Shown here: in pieces, positions 53,344-63,443 of the stretch | Position numbering within the stretch: the first letter of the stretch is position 1 | Layout of the letters: each line of letters starts with the position of its first letter | Assembly (NCBI RefSeq): GCF_002196705.1 | Contig: NZ_NADJ01000028.1 | Span: 17,787-81,786, forward strand | DNA from: Desulfosporosinus sp. FKB | Lineage (GTDB): Bacteria > Bacillota > Desulfitobacteriia > Desulfitobacteriales > Desulfitobacteriaceae | Reading direction: 5' to 3' | DNA length: 64,000 nucleotides | Position numbers and translations under genes: made by a program | Notes under the pieces: generated by a model | The model's input: the letters and a program-made list of their open reading frames with translations, nothing else | The model's database searches: none | What the model was told of the DNA's origin: nothing

Positions 53344-55056
53344 ATGAGTTGGTTTAGAAATTGGGAAATTCGGAAAAAAATTTTAGCCTTGGTCGTAATC
53401 ATGGTATTGTTCATCTGCTCAGTGGGTTTTGTTGGTTACCACTTTAGTGCCGTCGACAATTCTCAAATGGATGATATCTATGCAAATTACCTTCTGTCTG
53501 TCAAATACATAAATGATGCGCGAGCTTTGACCAGGGCTGATGAATCAGATACCTTTCATTATTTTTTAGTCAAAGATAAAACCTCTCAACAAACGTTGCA
53601 AGACGAGATCAATTCTCTCTCTGATGCCTTTGATAAAAGTTATGCTTCCTACTTGAAATTAGCTAATAACTCCTATGAAAAAGAAAGAGTATCTAAAATT
53701 AATCAGGAGCTAACCGCCTTTAGAACTGAACAGCAAAAAGCAATAGCGCTGGCCAAACAGGGAAATCCAACGGCTTATGAATATTTCGCTAATAACGCTC
53801 AAGCACATCTCGATACGATAAATACAACCCTTCAAGAACTTGCTGATTTCTGTGCCCAAAAAGCAGATACTATCTATACTCAAAATGACTCGAGAAATAT
53901 CGATGCCCAAAGAGTCATTATTATTTTAACCCTCATCGCGGCTCTTTTAGGCCTTCTGATCAGTTATCTAATTGCTAATTTAATTACCATTAACCTTAAG
54001 AAAGTCTTAGCAGGGATAGAACGAGTTTCGAATGGTGATTTAACGGTTGAAGATGTTATTGTCAAGGAAAACGATGAGTCGGGTAAGTTAGCTCAGAGTT
54101 TTAACCTCATGAAAAAACATCTCCTTGAACTAGTTAACCAGGTTAGTCATACCTCAAAAGAAGTAACGACATCATCTGAAGAACTTAGTGCCATTATTGA
54201 AGAAAACACCCAAGCTGCCAATCAGATTGCTTCATCCATGGAGCTTGTTGCCAATGAGACTGAAAAAGAGGCAATGGCTATTGATAACGTAACTTCTTCT
54301 ATTGAACAAATTTCTGCCAGCACACAGGAGGTTGCGGCAAGCAGCAGTGAAATTGCCGATTCGATGACAAAAACATTGATGACAACTCAAACCGGGCAAA
54401 AGGCTTTGGACGAAGTAACCCTCCAAATGAATAACATTAGTGACGGGACAAATATCATTCAAGAACGTATTGAAGATCTTTCAATAAGCTCAAAAAAAAT
54501 CAGCACCATCATTCAGTTTATAACTCAAATTTCGGAACAAACCAATTTGCTGGCTTTAAACGCCGCGATTGAAGCAGCAAGAGCTGGAGAAAATGGCCGC
54601 GGATTTGCAGTGGTAGCTGAAGAAGTACGAAAACTTGCTGAGCAGTCACGAAAATCAACAACAGAAATTACTTCTCTTATTGAGCAAAATAATGAAAACA
54701 TCGATTTAGCAGTTACAGCAATGGACCACGAAGTTAAAAATGTAAAAGAAGGCCTTGATGTCGTAAATGTCGCTGAACAATCGTTTAAGGAAATTAGCAA
54801 ACTTGTTGAGTCTGTTACAACTCAAATCGAAGAAATAACGGCAACGGTTCAACAAGTGTCAATTGGCGCTCAGCAACTGGCAACTTCAGCCGAAAAGATC
54901 GATACTTATAGTAAGGAGACTGCCTCTCAAGCCCAAACAGTATCTGCAGGCATCGAGGAACAAGCAGCATCAATGGAACAAATAGCCTCATCTGCCAATA
55001 TGCTGGCTTCCTTAGCCACGGAGCTTCAAAGTGTCATAGGCAAGTTTATTGTTTAG
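53344..55056 (+). CDS. Methyl-accepting chemotaxis protein with four-helix-bundle sensor
   Basis: 570 residues from ATG 53344 (GGAGG 8 bases upstream; the frame opens earlier at 53284). Helix 1 at about 13-34, an extracellular four-helix bundle (4HB_MCP type, about 35-190), helix 2 at about 193-216, HAMP, and the signalling hairpin with '[20 protein letters not shown]'. Its expression is governed by the c-di-GMP riboswitch upstream, so receptor level follows the motile/sessile state. Ends before a strong terminator. Confidence 0.92.
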   Translation: MSWFRNWEIRKKILALVVIMVLFICSVGFVGYHFSAVDNSQMDDIYANYLLSVKYINDARALTRADESDTFHYFLVKDKTSQQTLQDEINSLSDAFDKSYASYLKLANNSYEKERVSKINQELTAFRTEQQKAIALAKQGNPTAYEYFANNAQAHLDTINTTLQELADFCAQKADTIYTQNDSRNIDAQRVIIILTLIAALLGLLISYLIANLITINLKKVLAGIERVSNGDLTVEDVIVKENDESGKLAQSFNLMKKHLLELVNQVSHTSKEVTTSSEELSAIIEENTQAANQIASSMELVANETEKEAMAIDNVTSSIEQISASTQEVAASSSEIADSMTKTLMTTQTGQKALDEVTLQMNNISDGTNIIQERIEDLSISSKKISTIIQFITQISEQTNLLALNAAIEAARAGENGRGFAVVAEEVRKLAEQSRKSTTEITSLIEQNNENIDLAVTAMDHEVKNVKEGLDVVNVAEQSFKEISKLVESVTTQIEEITATVQQVSIGAQQLATSAEKIDTYSKETASQAQTVSAGIEEQAASMEQIASSANMLASLATELQSVIGKFIV

Positions 55057-55070
55057 AACTTTGCATCACA

Positions 55071-55113
55071 AAAAGGAAGTGCCTTAGCCAAAGCGAAAGG
55101 CACTTCCTTTTTT
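55071..55113. terminator. Bidirectional terminator
   Basis: 15-bp perfect stem AAAAGGAAGTGCCTT / AAGGCACTTCCTTTT with T-tracts on both strands, between the chemoreceptor gene and the convergent exopolysaccharide operon. Confidence 0.9.
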
Positions 55114-55744
55114 AAGGATTATTTTTTTCCTTGGCTGGGGCTGAAGCATCTGAGGCATTAGTCACTGCGCCAACCGGGTTTGCAAAATAGCTTTCGACAC
55201 CGGAACTTTTCACAGAACTTATTTTATAAAAATATTCGGTACTTGGATTAAGTCCTGTATCCACATACTCTGGATCCTTCTCGTTCGCAATCTTACGATA
55301 TCCTCGCTCCTGATTCGTCGAACGATAAACGTTATAAGTTGAAGCATACGGAGCAGGATCCCAGCTTAATTTTATGCTAGAATTGCTCAGAGGGACAGTC
55401 ACTAGCCCTTGAGGTATGCCTGGATAAAGTAATTTCGTTGTTGTATCTGTCGTTGAGTTTGTTTCACTGCTTATAGAGTTTATTGATTCTGATTTTGGAA
55501 CTGGAGCTGGGTCCTTTTCGTCTCCCTTGGTAGTGTTTTGCAGGGAGTATGCGTGCCAAAAATCATCCAAGGAATTCTGGATCGCCTGTTGCTCCGAGTT
55601 TGGCAGCGGCGCGAGATAACGAACCGATGTATAATTTTGGGGAACCGACCTCTGTTTCCAAAGTACCAGAACCAAAGAAACAGCTATAATTGCTAATACT
55701 ATAAGCACTATAAGAATCGCTTTGCCCTTTCCCATTATCTTCAT
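55112..55744 (-). CDS. Membrane-anchored fibronectin type III protein
   Basis: 210 residues. An N-terminal membrane helix (about 8-28), a Ser/Thr-rich linker (about 70-105), and one FnIII domain (about 110-198) with 'VTVPLSNSSIKLSWDPAPYA' and 'TYNVYRSTNQ', ending in a charged tail. Last gene of the exopolysaccharide operon, overlapping the BcsB-like gene by 4 bases. FnIII domains often bind carbohydrate polymers or partner proteins, so it may hold the nascent polymer or the complex at the surface. Confidence 0.8.
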   Translation of the reverse strand: MKIMGKGKAILIVLIVLAIIAVSLVLVLWKQRSVPQNYTSVRYLAPLPNSEQQAIQNSLDDFWHAYSLQNTTKGDEKDPAPVPKSESINSISSETNSTTDTTTKLLYPGIPQGLVTVPLSNSSIKLSWDPAPYASTYNVYRSTNQERGYRKIANEKDPEYVDTGLNPSTEYFYKISSVKSSGVESYFANPVGAVTNASDASAPAKEKNNP

Positions 55745-57783
55745 GGCCTTCCCACCCTATCCCTTCTTCGGATCAGCCATAAACTGCCAAGGGTGAGCAG
55801 CAGCACTGCTCCTACAACCACCGCGTATCCGAGAACAGGCCTTTGTTGAATAATGTTGGGCTGGTTTCTTTGATTTTCCACAGTCGGGGATAAGGAAGTA
55901 ATGGTTCCATCAGCCGAAATAATACTTAATTGTCCGGTTACTTGATCCACTAATTTACTGTTAGAAAGGACCTCACTTACTTTACTTAGCGAATCAGCTT
56001 TTGTTCCAAGAACCACAAAGAGAGGCTGCTGTTTATTCCAAGGCGATGTGGCCGTTTCAAGAAGAGCCGCTGCATTATTTTGAGTTGGAATGAAACTGAC
56101 AAAAGGTGCAACGTCATAACTGCCATTTTGATCAGGCCAAGCCGGAATGTCTTGTTTTAATCCGTCTAAACGTTCTTTTTCCTGAGTATATCCTACCATT
56201 ATTACAGGGCCGTTATTCTCCATTTGCTTTGTCCTTGCCCCCAACACGACATTCCAATTAATCTGTTGTCCTTTTTGAGCCGCCTTGGCAGCAATTATCG
56301 CGGCCAGGGTCAATTCTTCCTGATCCGGTTGTTGAGATAACCACATTGTGGCTTGTATAGAAGACTGACCAGGACGGGAAATCGTGGGAAATTCCTTTAG
56401 TCCCCATGAATTATCGATTGGGCCTGGAGCCAGATAAATTTCTGTAGCAGCAGAAAGAACCGACCAAGCGACTTCATCATAACGCTTCGCACTACCATTA
56501 ACATTGAGATAGTTCATAAAAGCAAAGTTAACAGTCCATGAGGGTTTATTTAATTCTGATGCCGGAATCTGGACACGAAGTTCACCTTGATCGGCATTAT
56601 TGGCATCTAAAGGAGTGCTTTTTACCGGAATCCCGTTTATGTAAACTGTGAGAGCGGATTTGGCTGGATCCAATTGAACAGAATGCCTAAAATGCACATT
56701 TATATAGCTGGAACTGCCGGGCTGCCAATTTAAGGGGCGGTTAAGGACAATACTGGTTTGCTGGTGAAATACCCCACCCAGAACGATATCCGAGTAACCT
56801 AAATCAGATAAGGTATAAGAACCGGCTAAGCCAATGGTTTGTTTTTGTGGCCGATTGGCAGCGGGATCATTTTGAACAATCAGGGTATTGTCCTTAATCT
56901 GATTAACCGTATCAGGACTGCTCAAAGACGCCGTTGCCTTGGCTAAGCCTGAAGAGTCAGTTCCCGAGATTAGAAGTGTATCTCCGTTCCCGTTTGAGCT
57001 TTGGCTGAAGGAAAGAACGCCTACCTGAGCCGGCAAATCAGAGTTCCCTGTACCGGGCAATTCCTTGAGCTGCCCAAAAAGAATCGTGTCACTGTCTCCA
57101 GGATTGTCTTTTCCGACTTTAACATTAAATTTGAGCGGCTGATAGGGTTCTTTAGAACCCCAATCAGCAGCTGTCGCCAACATGGATTTAATATCTTCCA
57201 CATTAGTATTGTTTGGCAAATACCACGTACTTTGCACCGGCTGCCGGGCAAAAGGATTTAAAAAAGGATACGGATATGTGGACAAACCGATTGAATTTGC
57301 CGTCAATTCGAGGTGTAAGTTCGAATGGGGCGAAAGGACAACCCAATTACCCGTATTGTCAATGTCCTGACCGTTTGAACCGGAAGTACTTTGTTTGGTT
57401 GCAATCTGAATTTGATTGATTCCTTGAGTGAAGCTTTGAGTCGGCAAATCCACCCGCCATGATCCATTTTCTGCGTCTTCCTTTGAAAACCTTCGACTGG
57501 CAATAGGTACTCCATTGACGAGAACGCTCATGTTGGAAGCTTCATAATCAAGAATATCGGAATGAGTATAAAATAAGTCCAAAAAGCAATGTCCGCCGGC
57601 TTGAAAATAGGGCTGTAAGGTAAAATAATAAGTTGCCTGATTAAAAGGCGCTTTAAATACTTGCTCAGTAGAAAATAAGGTGAGATTAGATAGTTCTTGC
57701 CTAGGCACTTCAGCGGCCCTAACACCAGAAGGAAATAGAAGTAAGATTAGCACCAATACTAGTGCGATAAGTTTCTTAGACAC
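55741..57783 (-). CDS. BcsB-like cellulose synthase accessory subunit
   Basis: 680 residues: signal peptide (1-23), a large extracytoplasmic beta-rich region with two jelly-roll modules (MSVLVNGVPIASRRF; 'LTVYINGIPVKSTPL'), and a C-terminal membrane helix (about 650-672) followed by RRRDR. This is the BcsB layout: carbohydrate-binding modules guiding the polymer, anchored by one helix that packs against the synthase. It is 6 bases after the glycosyltransferase gene, its expected partner. The exact polymer is not provable from sequence. Confidence 0.85.
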   Translation of the reverse strand: MSKKLIALVLVLILLLFPSGVRAAEVPRQELSNLTLFSTEQVFKAPFNQATYYFTLQPYFQAGGHCFLDLFYTHSDILDYEASNMSVLVNGVPIASRRFSKEDAENGSWRVDLPTQSFTQGINQIQIATKQSTSGSNGQDIDNTGNWVVLSPHSNLHLELTANSIGLSTYPYPFLNPFARQPVQSTWYLPNNTNVEDIKSMLATAADWGSKEPYQPLKFNVKVGKDNPGDSDTILFGQLKELPGTGNSDLPAQVGVLSFSQSSNGNGDTLLISGTDSSGLAKATASLSSPDTVNQIKDNTLIVQNDPAANRPQKQTIGLAGSYTLSDLGYSDIVLGGVFHQQTSIVLNRPLNWQPGSSSYINVHFRHSVQLDPAKSALTVYINGIPVKSTPLDANNADQGELRVQIPASELNKPSWTVNFAFMNYLNVNGSAKRYDEVAWSVLSAATEIYLAPGPIDNSWGLKEFPTISRPGQSSIQATMWLSQQPDQEELTLAAIIAAKAAQKGQQINWNVVLGARTKQMENNGPVIMVGYTQEKERLDGLKQDIPAWPDQNGSYDVAPFVSFIPTQNNAAALLETATSPWNKQQPLFVVLGTKADSLSKVSEVLSNSKLVDQVTGQLSIISADGTITSLSPTVENQRNQPNIIQQRPVLGYAVVVGAVLLLTLGSLWLIRRRDRVGRP

Positions 57784-57789
57784 CGTTTC

Positions 57790-59058
57790 CTAACCTCCTG
57801 ACCGTTCGGTCTTATACCAACGTGCATTGGTCCCCGAAATCCGATCGCTAATTGCTGAATAGGTTGCCTTTACGACGACAAAAAGCCACAACTGACAATA
57901 GGTAAAATACATTAGGCAAATAAGAAGAAGATTCAGGAATGTTCCCTCACCCGATTCGAAGTTTACAGAAATGAATGATTCGAAGATAAACATAGCATAG
58001 GCCATAAACCAGATAATCGTAAATGGTCCCGTGAGGGTTAAATTGCTTCTTCCCAATAAGCCAAGAATAAAAATTGCATCTGAAACTAGTATCGAAAAAA
58101 AGAAAATACCATAGGTGAAAAAGAAATAAATAATGTCCCCGGTAATACGTTTGTTTCTTAACTTAAAGATGTTACGAATATAGTAATTTATAACACCTAA
58201 GTTTCCGCGGGCCCAGCGAGTTCGCTGCTTGATCCAAATCCTCCATTTCTCCGGCTCCTGCTCCCAAGTTACAGAATCAGGCACCCAAGTAATGTAGTAA
58301 CCTTCGTCATATAACCGAACGGTCAACTCAGTGTCCTCGGTTAATGCTTTGATATTCCAGCCTTTAATTTTTTCCAGGATGCTGCGCCTAATCAGAAAGT
58401 TCGTTCCAGTAATTGTTGTCAGGCCAAATAGACTGCAGCGGCCCGCTTGAACAGTCCATTGGAAGTTTAGAGTTTCAATGTTAACAAAGCGGGTAAGGAT
58501 GTTAGCATTCTTGTTGCGTGTCCGAAATTTTCCTACGACAGCGCCGAGCTCAGGATCGTTTACAATTCTCTCCACCAATCTGCGAACCGCTCGCCTTTCA
58601 GGAGTATTATCCGCGTCATAGATAACAATATACTCACCACTTGAAGCAAGAAAACCTTGGTTAAGAGCGTTAGACTTACCTTTAGCTCCTAAAGGAGGGT
58701 TAATGGTAACAATTTTTAAAAACGGATACACTTTCTGTTTTTCAGCCAGTACATTACCAGTTCCATCCGTGGAACTGTCATTGACAACAATGATTTCAAT
58801 ACGGTCTTTAGGATATTCCAATCTTGCTAAAGCTTCGACAGTACGGCCAATTACTTGTTCTTCATTATGAGCAGGAACAAGAACAGAAACTGTCGGGTAA
58901 GACTCTAAACTTATGCCCGGAGAATTTTCGTCTTCTGAAAATGATGCCACGAACCGGCGATATCCGGCAAAAGTTAGAATCACATGATAAAAAAGGAGCA
59001 TCCAAATGGCCAAAACCGTTGAAATAAATAACCAATCCGTCAAAGTAAGGCTTCCCAC
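57790..59058 (-). CDS. Processive family 2 glycosyltransferase (BcsA-like, no PilZ domain)
   Basis: 422 residues: one N-terminal helix, a GT2 catalytic domain (about 55-285), and four C-terminal helices forming the export channel. Processive-synthase motifs are complete: Asp94 in VVNDSSTDGT, DAD at 148-150, TED at 240-242, and QxxRW at Gln278-Trp282. The chain ends shortly after the last helix, so the PilZ domain by which bacterial BcsA senses c-di-GMP is absent. A cellulose or other beta-glycan product is likely; poly-N-acetylglucosamine is an alternative. Confidence 0.9.
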   Translation of the reverse strand: MGSLTLTDWLFISTVLAIWMLLFYHVILTFAGYRRFVASFSEDENSPGISLESYPTVSVLVPAHNEEQVIGRTVEALARLEYPKDRIEIIVVNDSSTDGTGNVLAEKQKVYPFLKIVTINPPLGAKGKSNALNQGFLASSGEYIVIYDADNTPERRAVRRLVERIVNDPELGAVVGKFRTRNKNANILTRFVNIETLNFQWTVQAGRCSLFGLTTITGTNFLIRRSILEKIKGWNIKALTEDTELTVRLYDEGYYITWVPDSVTWEQEPEKWRIWIKQRTRWARGNLGVINYYIRNIFKLRNKRITGDIIYFFFTYGIFFFSILVSDAIFILGLLGRSNLTLTGPFTIIWFMAYAMFIFESFISVNFESGEGTFLNLLLICLMYFTYCQLWLFVVVKATYSAISDRISGTNARWYKTERSGG

Positions 59059-59059
59059 T

Positions 59060-60697
59060 TTAACTCCTCCTTTTTTCGTACAAATTGCTTTTGCTCCGAC
59101 GGATTCGAGACAGTATCAGGAGAAATAGTGACAGGATAATTAGAAGTAATGAAGCCAGTACATAAAACCAGTTACGTACTGATAATCTCAAACCACTTAG
59201 GGGTTGGTCAATGGATATGGCTGGAATATCCGATTTTATTCGGCGGTACCCATTCTCACTTGTAATCGAGACATGAGGGGTAGTTACCCGGTAAGACGTA
59301 GTTCGCAGATCCACAAACCGGTATTTCAGTTGGCTCAAACCCTTTATAATAGGCAACAGCTTTTCAGGCGGCAAGTAGCTATGAAAAAAAAGACCGGCAG
59401 TGCAATCAGGAACCACCGATAATTGACGAGCTTGTTCAAGAATTGTTCCGGAAGGGTCTAACAGTTTCGGATCATAATAGCCAAGATTATTGGGATAAAC
59501 CAACATTCCTGCCCGTTTTGATCGATAGGTGAATGGAACGTCAACAGATACAGAGGATGAGGTATCAGAAAGTTGAACCTGCCCGGACAGCGTCGTGAAA
59601 TACTGGGCTAAAGCCTTATAGCCGCGGGATGACATGGCTGAACCTGGCACCTCAAAGGCCAGGGGATACAACTCTAACCCTGCTAAGAGTTCGATGCCTT
59701 GCCTTATCTTGTTTAGAGCAAGAGTTTCTTTGTCCTCTGCAAGGGGTTTATCGTCAGCAGTGTTCCAATACTCCAATTCATTATCATTAGTAGCCTCATA
59801 TCCTTTTAAAATCAGGCATCCTCCATTTGATTCTACGGTTTTAAGCACCTGAACTAATTGGGGATAGTCTGCCAGAGTAACCGTTTTTCCCTCAATGTTT
59901 ACGACCGGGGTCACGGTCAGGGCGAAAGGAACTCGAGCCGTCGCTAAAGTGTTTATCAACTTAGCCAAGGCAGCGGATGGAGTAAGGGGTTGGACGTCCT
60001 CAATTCTCAATAAGACTTGACGGCTTTCAACGAGATTCTCACTTAAGGTATCTTCTAAAATCCCACCCAAAATCAAGTTCAAAGGCATCTGAAAGTCGAG
60101 TCTGCTTACATATACAACATTGTCCATTTTCCAAACAAAAGGAACGGTATGATGGAGATTGTCGGCAGAGACTAGATTTTCCGCATTGGCTGGATAGGCA
60201 ACATTGAATTCTGCAGCAGGATCAATGGGGAGATCCTCTCCTCGATAATGAAGCGATACAAAACCACTTTGCTGACCTGGACTTTGAAAGCCGACCCATT
60301 TCTTATAGTTTGCGTACTGTTGAATATTCTGCTCGAACCAAAACAATTTACGTGTTTTGCTCATTTCCGAAAGCATGCCACTCGGCAGATTCGCCTTGTA
60401 ATCGCCTATATAAAAGATATAATCAAATCCCTTTAAACCGCCCGAAGTCCATTTTGAACGTTCTAATTCTTCAACTTGAACATTAAAGTGTCCTAAATAT
60501 TCTTCTAAGGCACTAACAAGAGGAAAACTTTCACCAAACCTTGTCCTGCTTTCATAAAGAATCACAGCTTTCGGCTGAGGCTGTGATATCGGATAGTTTT
60601 CGGCAGCAGCTCCTTGGGCTGCAGGAACAAAAGCAGTTATGAAAATCAGCGAAAGGCTAGCCAAGATCATACTTAGTTTCTTCCAGGGCACGGTCAT
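59060..60697 (-). CDS. DUF2334 (polysaccharide-deacetylase-like) membrane protein
   Basis: About 545 residues. A signal peptide (MTVPWKKLSM then a hydrophobic core ending near AQG), a large extracytoplasmic part with 'RQVLLRIEDVQPLTPSAALA' and 'PFALTVTPVVNIEGKTV' as in DUF2334 proteins, distantly related to polysaccharide deacetylases, and a C-terminal membrane helix (about 515-540). The start is uncertain: 60697 gives a normal signal peptide; 60670 has better RBS spacing (GGAAG). It may modify the exported polymer. Overlaps the end of the upstream gene. Confidence 0.75.
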   Translation of the reverse strand: MTVPWKKLSMILASLSLIFITAFVPAAQGAAAENYPISQPQPKAVILYESRTRFGESFPLVSALEEYLGHFNVQVEELERSKWTSGGLKGFDYIFYIGDYKANLPSGMLSEMSKTRKLFWFEQNIQQYANYKKWVGFQSPGQQSGFVSLHYRGEDLPIDPAAEFNVAYPANAENLVSADNLHHTVPFVWKMDNVVYVSRLDFQMPLNLILGGILEDTLSENLVESRQVLLRIEDVQPLTPSAALAKLINTLATARVPFALTVTPVVNIEGKTVTLADYPQLVQVLKTVESNGGCLILKGYEATNDNELEYWNTADDKPLAEDKETLALNKIRQGIELLAGLELYPLAFEVPGSAMSSRGYKALAQYFTTLSGQVQLSDTSSSVSVDVPFTYRSKRAGMLVYPNNLGYYDPKLLDPSGTILEQARQLSVVPDCTAGLFFHSYLPPEKLLPIIKGLSQLKYRFVDLRTTSYRVTTPHVSITSENGYRRIKSDIPAISIDQPLSGLRLSVRNWFYVLASLLLIILSLFLLILSRIRRSKSNLYEKRRS

Positions 60698-61520
60698 AAA
60701 GAGCAAAAATATCGTCCTCACCTTTCCTAACTTCTGCTTTTCCCAGTCTAACCCTTAGTTTAATAATTTTGTGTTTCCCGTTTATGTTGACGCTAATTCT
60801 ATCTAAGGAATTATTAAGCTTTTCAATCACAACAGCGGCTCCTTCACTGGATGTGCCCGGAAGGATTATGGCAGTCGTTTTTTCATCGATACAACCCTTA
60901 ACGTCTATGATGCGAGTATGTTCTTCGATGACTCTCGCCATTTCAAGGATAATTTGGCTCATCCCATTTTGGCCGTAAACTGTGCGCATCTCTGTCTCAT
61001 TGACGAGTACTATTATAACGAGGGTCAAAGACTGCCCAAACCGCCGGGAGCGGGACATTTCTTCTTCCAGCTTATTAAAAAAAGCCTTATGATTAAGGAA
61101 TTTAGTGAGTTCATCAATAGTAATAAACTCAGCAAGATCTGACTTTCGTTCCAGCTGCCAAAAAAGGCCAGTTACATATGCACTCATCTGTCCCGATAAA
61201 TAGGAACCCAAAGGAACAACGAACAGCCAAACAACATATTGCACTTTGAGCTCAGTTATACCGCCGCTCACCAGCACATTGTAAATTAAATATGAACCAT
61301 AGACAAAAACAAACGCTAAGGAAGTAATAAGCCCAGTCATGGAGCCAAAAATATAACCAATTAATAAAGCAGCTACGGTACAACCCATCAGCACAAATGT
61401 AGGCAGGTTAGCACCTGGAGTTGTGGACATATTAATAGCTAATAAAACTAACCACAGAAGAAAAATCTCTGCAAAAAAAAAGTAATCTTTGCGAATTGCT
61501 TTATTTTTATGTTCTAACAT
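60657..61520 (-). CDS. Membrane protein with degenerate GGDEF domain (PelD-like c-di-GMP receptor candidate)
   Basis: 287 residues: four membrane helices (about 14-120) and a GGDEF-fold domain (about 130-287). The domain opens normally with ITIDELTKFLNHKAF, but the active-site GGDEF is replaced by DEKTT (212-216), so it should not make c-di-GMP. The inhibitory/binding site RxxD is intact at Arg203-Asp206, exactly five residues before the degenerate motif. This combination is that of PelD, which binds c-di-GMP to switch on polymer synthesis. A matching receptor role here is inferred. Confidence 0.85.
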   Translation of the reverse strand: MLEHKNKAIRKDYFFFAEIFLLWLVLLAINMSTTPGANLPTFVLMGCTVAALLIGYIFGSMTGLITSLAFVFVYGSYLIYNVLVSGGITELKVQYVVWLFVVPLGSYLSGQMSAYVTGLFWQLERKSDLAEFITIDELTKFLNHKAFFNKLEEEMSRSRRFGQSLTLVIIVLVNETEMRTVYGQNGMSQIILEMARVIEEHTRIIDVKGCIDEKTTAIILPGTSSEGAAVVIEKLNNSLDRISVNINGKHKIIKLRVRLGKAEVRKGEDDIFALYDRALEETKYDLG

Positions 61521-61521
61521 T

Positions 61522-62679
61522 TTATTGCTTCCTAGTCTTCCCTTCTTGATTCAGTGTTAACAATGCTTCCATTTGGTCAAAAGTAAACGCTGATGTAGCC
61601 GTTTCATAGCCAAAGGCCCCCTGCAATTCAGGTTGATCCGAAATGCGGTATGCGAGCATTCGTTCATAACACCATTGCTCATCCTTATTATCCCCAGCTT
61701 GATGAAAAATCCGTGCCGCTAACGCATAAACCGCTGCGGAATCATTAACACCATCTGGACTGCCATCCGCATGATAAGTACTGAAAATCTTACCGTTCGC
61801 CTGAATACTTTTATGCAGAAAATCCAAGAACTTATTAACATTCATCCCGGCTTTCTGAGCGTAATCAATCGTGTATAATTGTTCAACAGTGGTGAACTTT
61901 TCCGGCCAGACATAACTTCCCGTCTGCAAATTATAATTGGACGGGAAAAAGCCCTGATTATTAAGAGGGGCATTTTTAAGAATATCTAAAGTACTGCGAA
62001 CTGATTGTTTGGCTGGAGGAAAATCAGCTGATAAGGTTTCCAATCCCACCGGATCGATATAGAATAAAGAAATTTTCTGCTCTGCTTTTCCTATTCTGCC
62101 ATCGTAGCTGTCGCAAAATACATTTTCGTCCCGGTTATATTTATAAAGATTAAATGCCAAGAAAAAAGCTTTGATTTTATAAGTTAGCTCACCAAAGTCA
62201 GTACTTGCTTCGTCCAGACTTCTTAATAATCTCAGTTGATCAACCAAGGCCGTTGCATCGTCCGGTTGATTCCCCTGCAAATTTAGCCGCCAGTAATAAT
62301 ATCCTTTAGGAGCTGTAAAATACGTTTGCAGGTTATTAAGAACAGATTCAAACAGATTTTTATCCTTGACTAGCAGAGCATACTCCATAAGTTGACCTTG
62401 GGACTCAAGAAGAATATACCTATCTTTTTCGGTTCCCACACCCTGACAGCTTGTCAACAGACCCTCACTCGTAATAAAGTGCTGAGATAGTAACTGATCA
62501 ATTTTCTTTTCAGTGCTGTTTTGGGTGTCAACATTAAGTAAATATTTACCAGCTAAGTTGCCCGGTTCCAAGTGGTTTATTTTATAATTGAAGTATAAGA
62601 ACAATCCAATAAACAATCCAGCAAAAGGAATTAGGAAGATGGCAAATAATTTTGTTTTCTTTTTAATTTTAAGATCCAC
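61522..62679 (-). CDS. Glycoside hydrolase family 8-like protein (BcsZ-like)
   Basis: 385 residues; one N-terminal membrane helix (about 10-30) and an extracytoplasmic (alpha/alpha)6-type region. The segment ILLESQGQLMEYALLV matches the GH8 region with the catalytic acid Glu; CDSYDGRIG, FYIDPV and 'DGVNDSAAVYALAARIFHQA' fit the rest of the barrel. In cellulose operons such an endoglucanase trims the polymer during export. GTG start close to GGGAG. First gene of the six-gene leftward operon. Confidence 0.78.
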   Translation of the reverse strand: MDLKIKKKTKLFAIFLIPFAGLFIGLFLYFNYKINHLEPGNLAGKYLLNVDTQNSTEKKIDQLLSQHFITSEGLLTSCQGVGTEKDRYILLESQGQLMEYALLVKDKNLFESVLNNLQTYFTAPKGYYYWRLNLQGNQPDDATALVDQLRLLRSLDEASTDFGELTYKIKAFFLAFNLYKYNRDENVFCDSYDGRIGKAEQKISLFYIDPVGLETLSADFPPAKQSVRSTLDILKNAPLNNQGFFPSNYNLQTGSYVWPEKFTTVEQLYTIDYAQKAGMNVNKFLDFLHKSIQANGKIFSTYHADGSPDGVNDSAAVYALAARIFHQAGDNKDEQWCYERMLAYRISDQPELQGAFGYETATSAFTFDQMEALLTLNQEGKTRKQ

Positions 62680-62895
62680 TCCTCTCCCGCAGAGTAAAAC
62701 AGACGGCTGGATTAATGCCTTAACTTGAATGCTAATTCCATATTAACTCTTCTATATTAACTTGTATGCTTAAATTCTACATCTTTCATTAATTTCCTTC
62801 GTATTTTTTGTCAAACATTGAGAGTTAAACAAAATCTAACATTGAACGAACTAGTTCCGCATTATGCACGCAATTATCTCCCGTTAAACCCTCAT

Positions 62896-63351
62896 TTATG
62901 ATCCTTTGACATATTCAGTAACTGAGTCTACAAAAAGAATACCATCTAAATGATCTATTTCATGGCAAAAACATTTTGCTAAATCTCCTGTCCCTGTTAA
63001 TATTATTTCCTTCCCATTTTCGTTTAAAGCCTTTACCCTTACTTTAGCAGGCCTCTTAAGTTTACCCCATATATTAGGAATACTTAAACAACCCTCGATA
63101 ACCTCTTGATTCCCCTCACGTTCAATAATTTCCGGATTTACTAGCTTTAGAAGCCCTTGTCCCATATCAATGACAACCAACCTTTTTAGCAATCCAATCT
63201 GAGGAGCAGCCAATCCGCCGCCATTTTCTTTATACATTGTTTCTGCCATATCATTGAGTATTTGTCTTATTTTATCGTCGATTACTTCAACGGGTTTACT
63301 CTTTTTTCGTAATAGTTCATCATCCAAAAACCTAAGCTTCCTCAAGGCCAT
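62896..63351 (-). CDS. def: Peptide deformylase
   Basis: 151 residues. Removes the N-formyl group from nascent proteins. All three family motifs are present: [17 protein letters not shown] (metal Cys) and [11 protein letters not shown] (metal His residues and catalytic Glu). RBS AGAGGTG, ATG start. It stands alone rather than in the usual fmt operon, as is common for secondary deformylase copies. Confidence 0.95.
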   Translation of the reverse strand: MALRKLRFLDDELLRKKSKPVEVIDDKIRQILNDMAETMYKENGGGLAAPQIGLLKRLVVIDMGQGLLKLVNPEIIEREGNQEVIEGCLSIPNIWGKLKRPAKVRVKALNENGKEIILTGTGDLAKCFCHEIDHLDGILFVDSVTEYVKGS

Positions 63352-63443
63352 TTAAATCACACCTCTTCTAATCTCTGCCTTAATTTTAAGGTAACTTTAC
63401 TTATCACCCTTCATTAGCTCCATTTTAACTCCAATTTCTTTTT

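Noticed and set aside
60657..61520. Active diguanylate cyclase
   Set aside because: The GGDEF position reads DEKTT, so catalysis is not expected.
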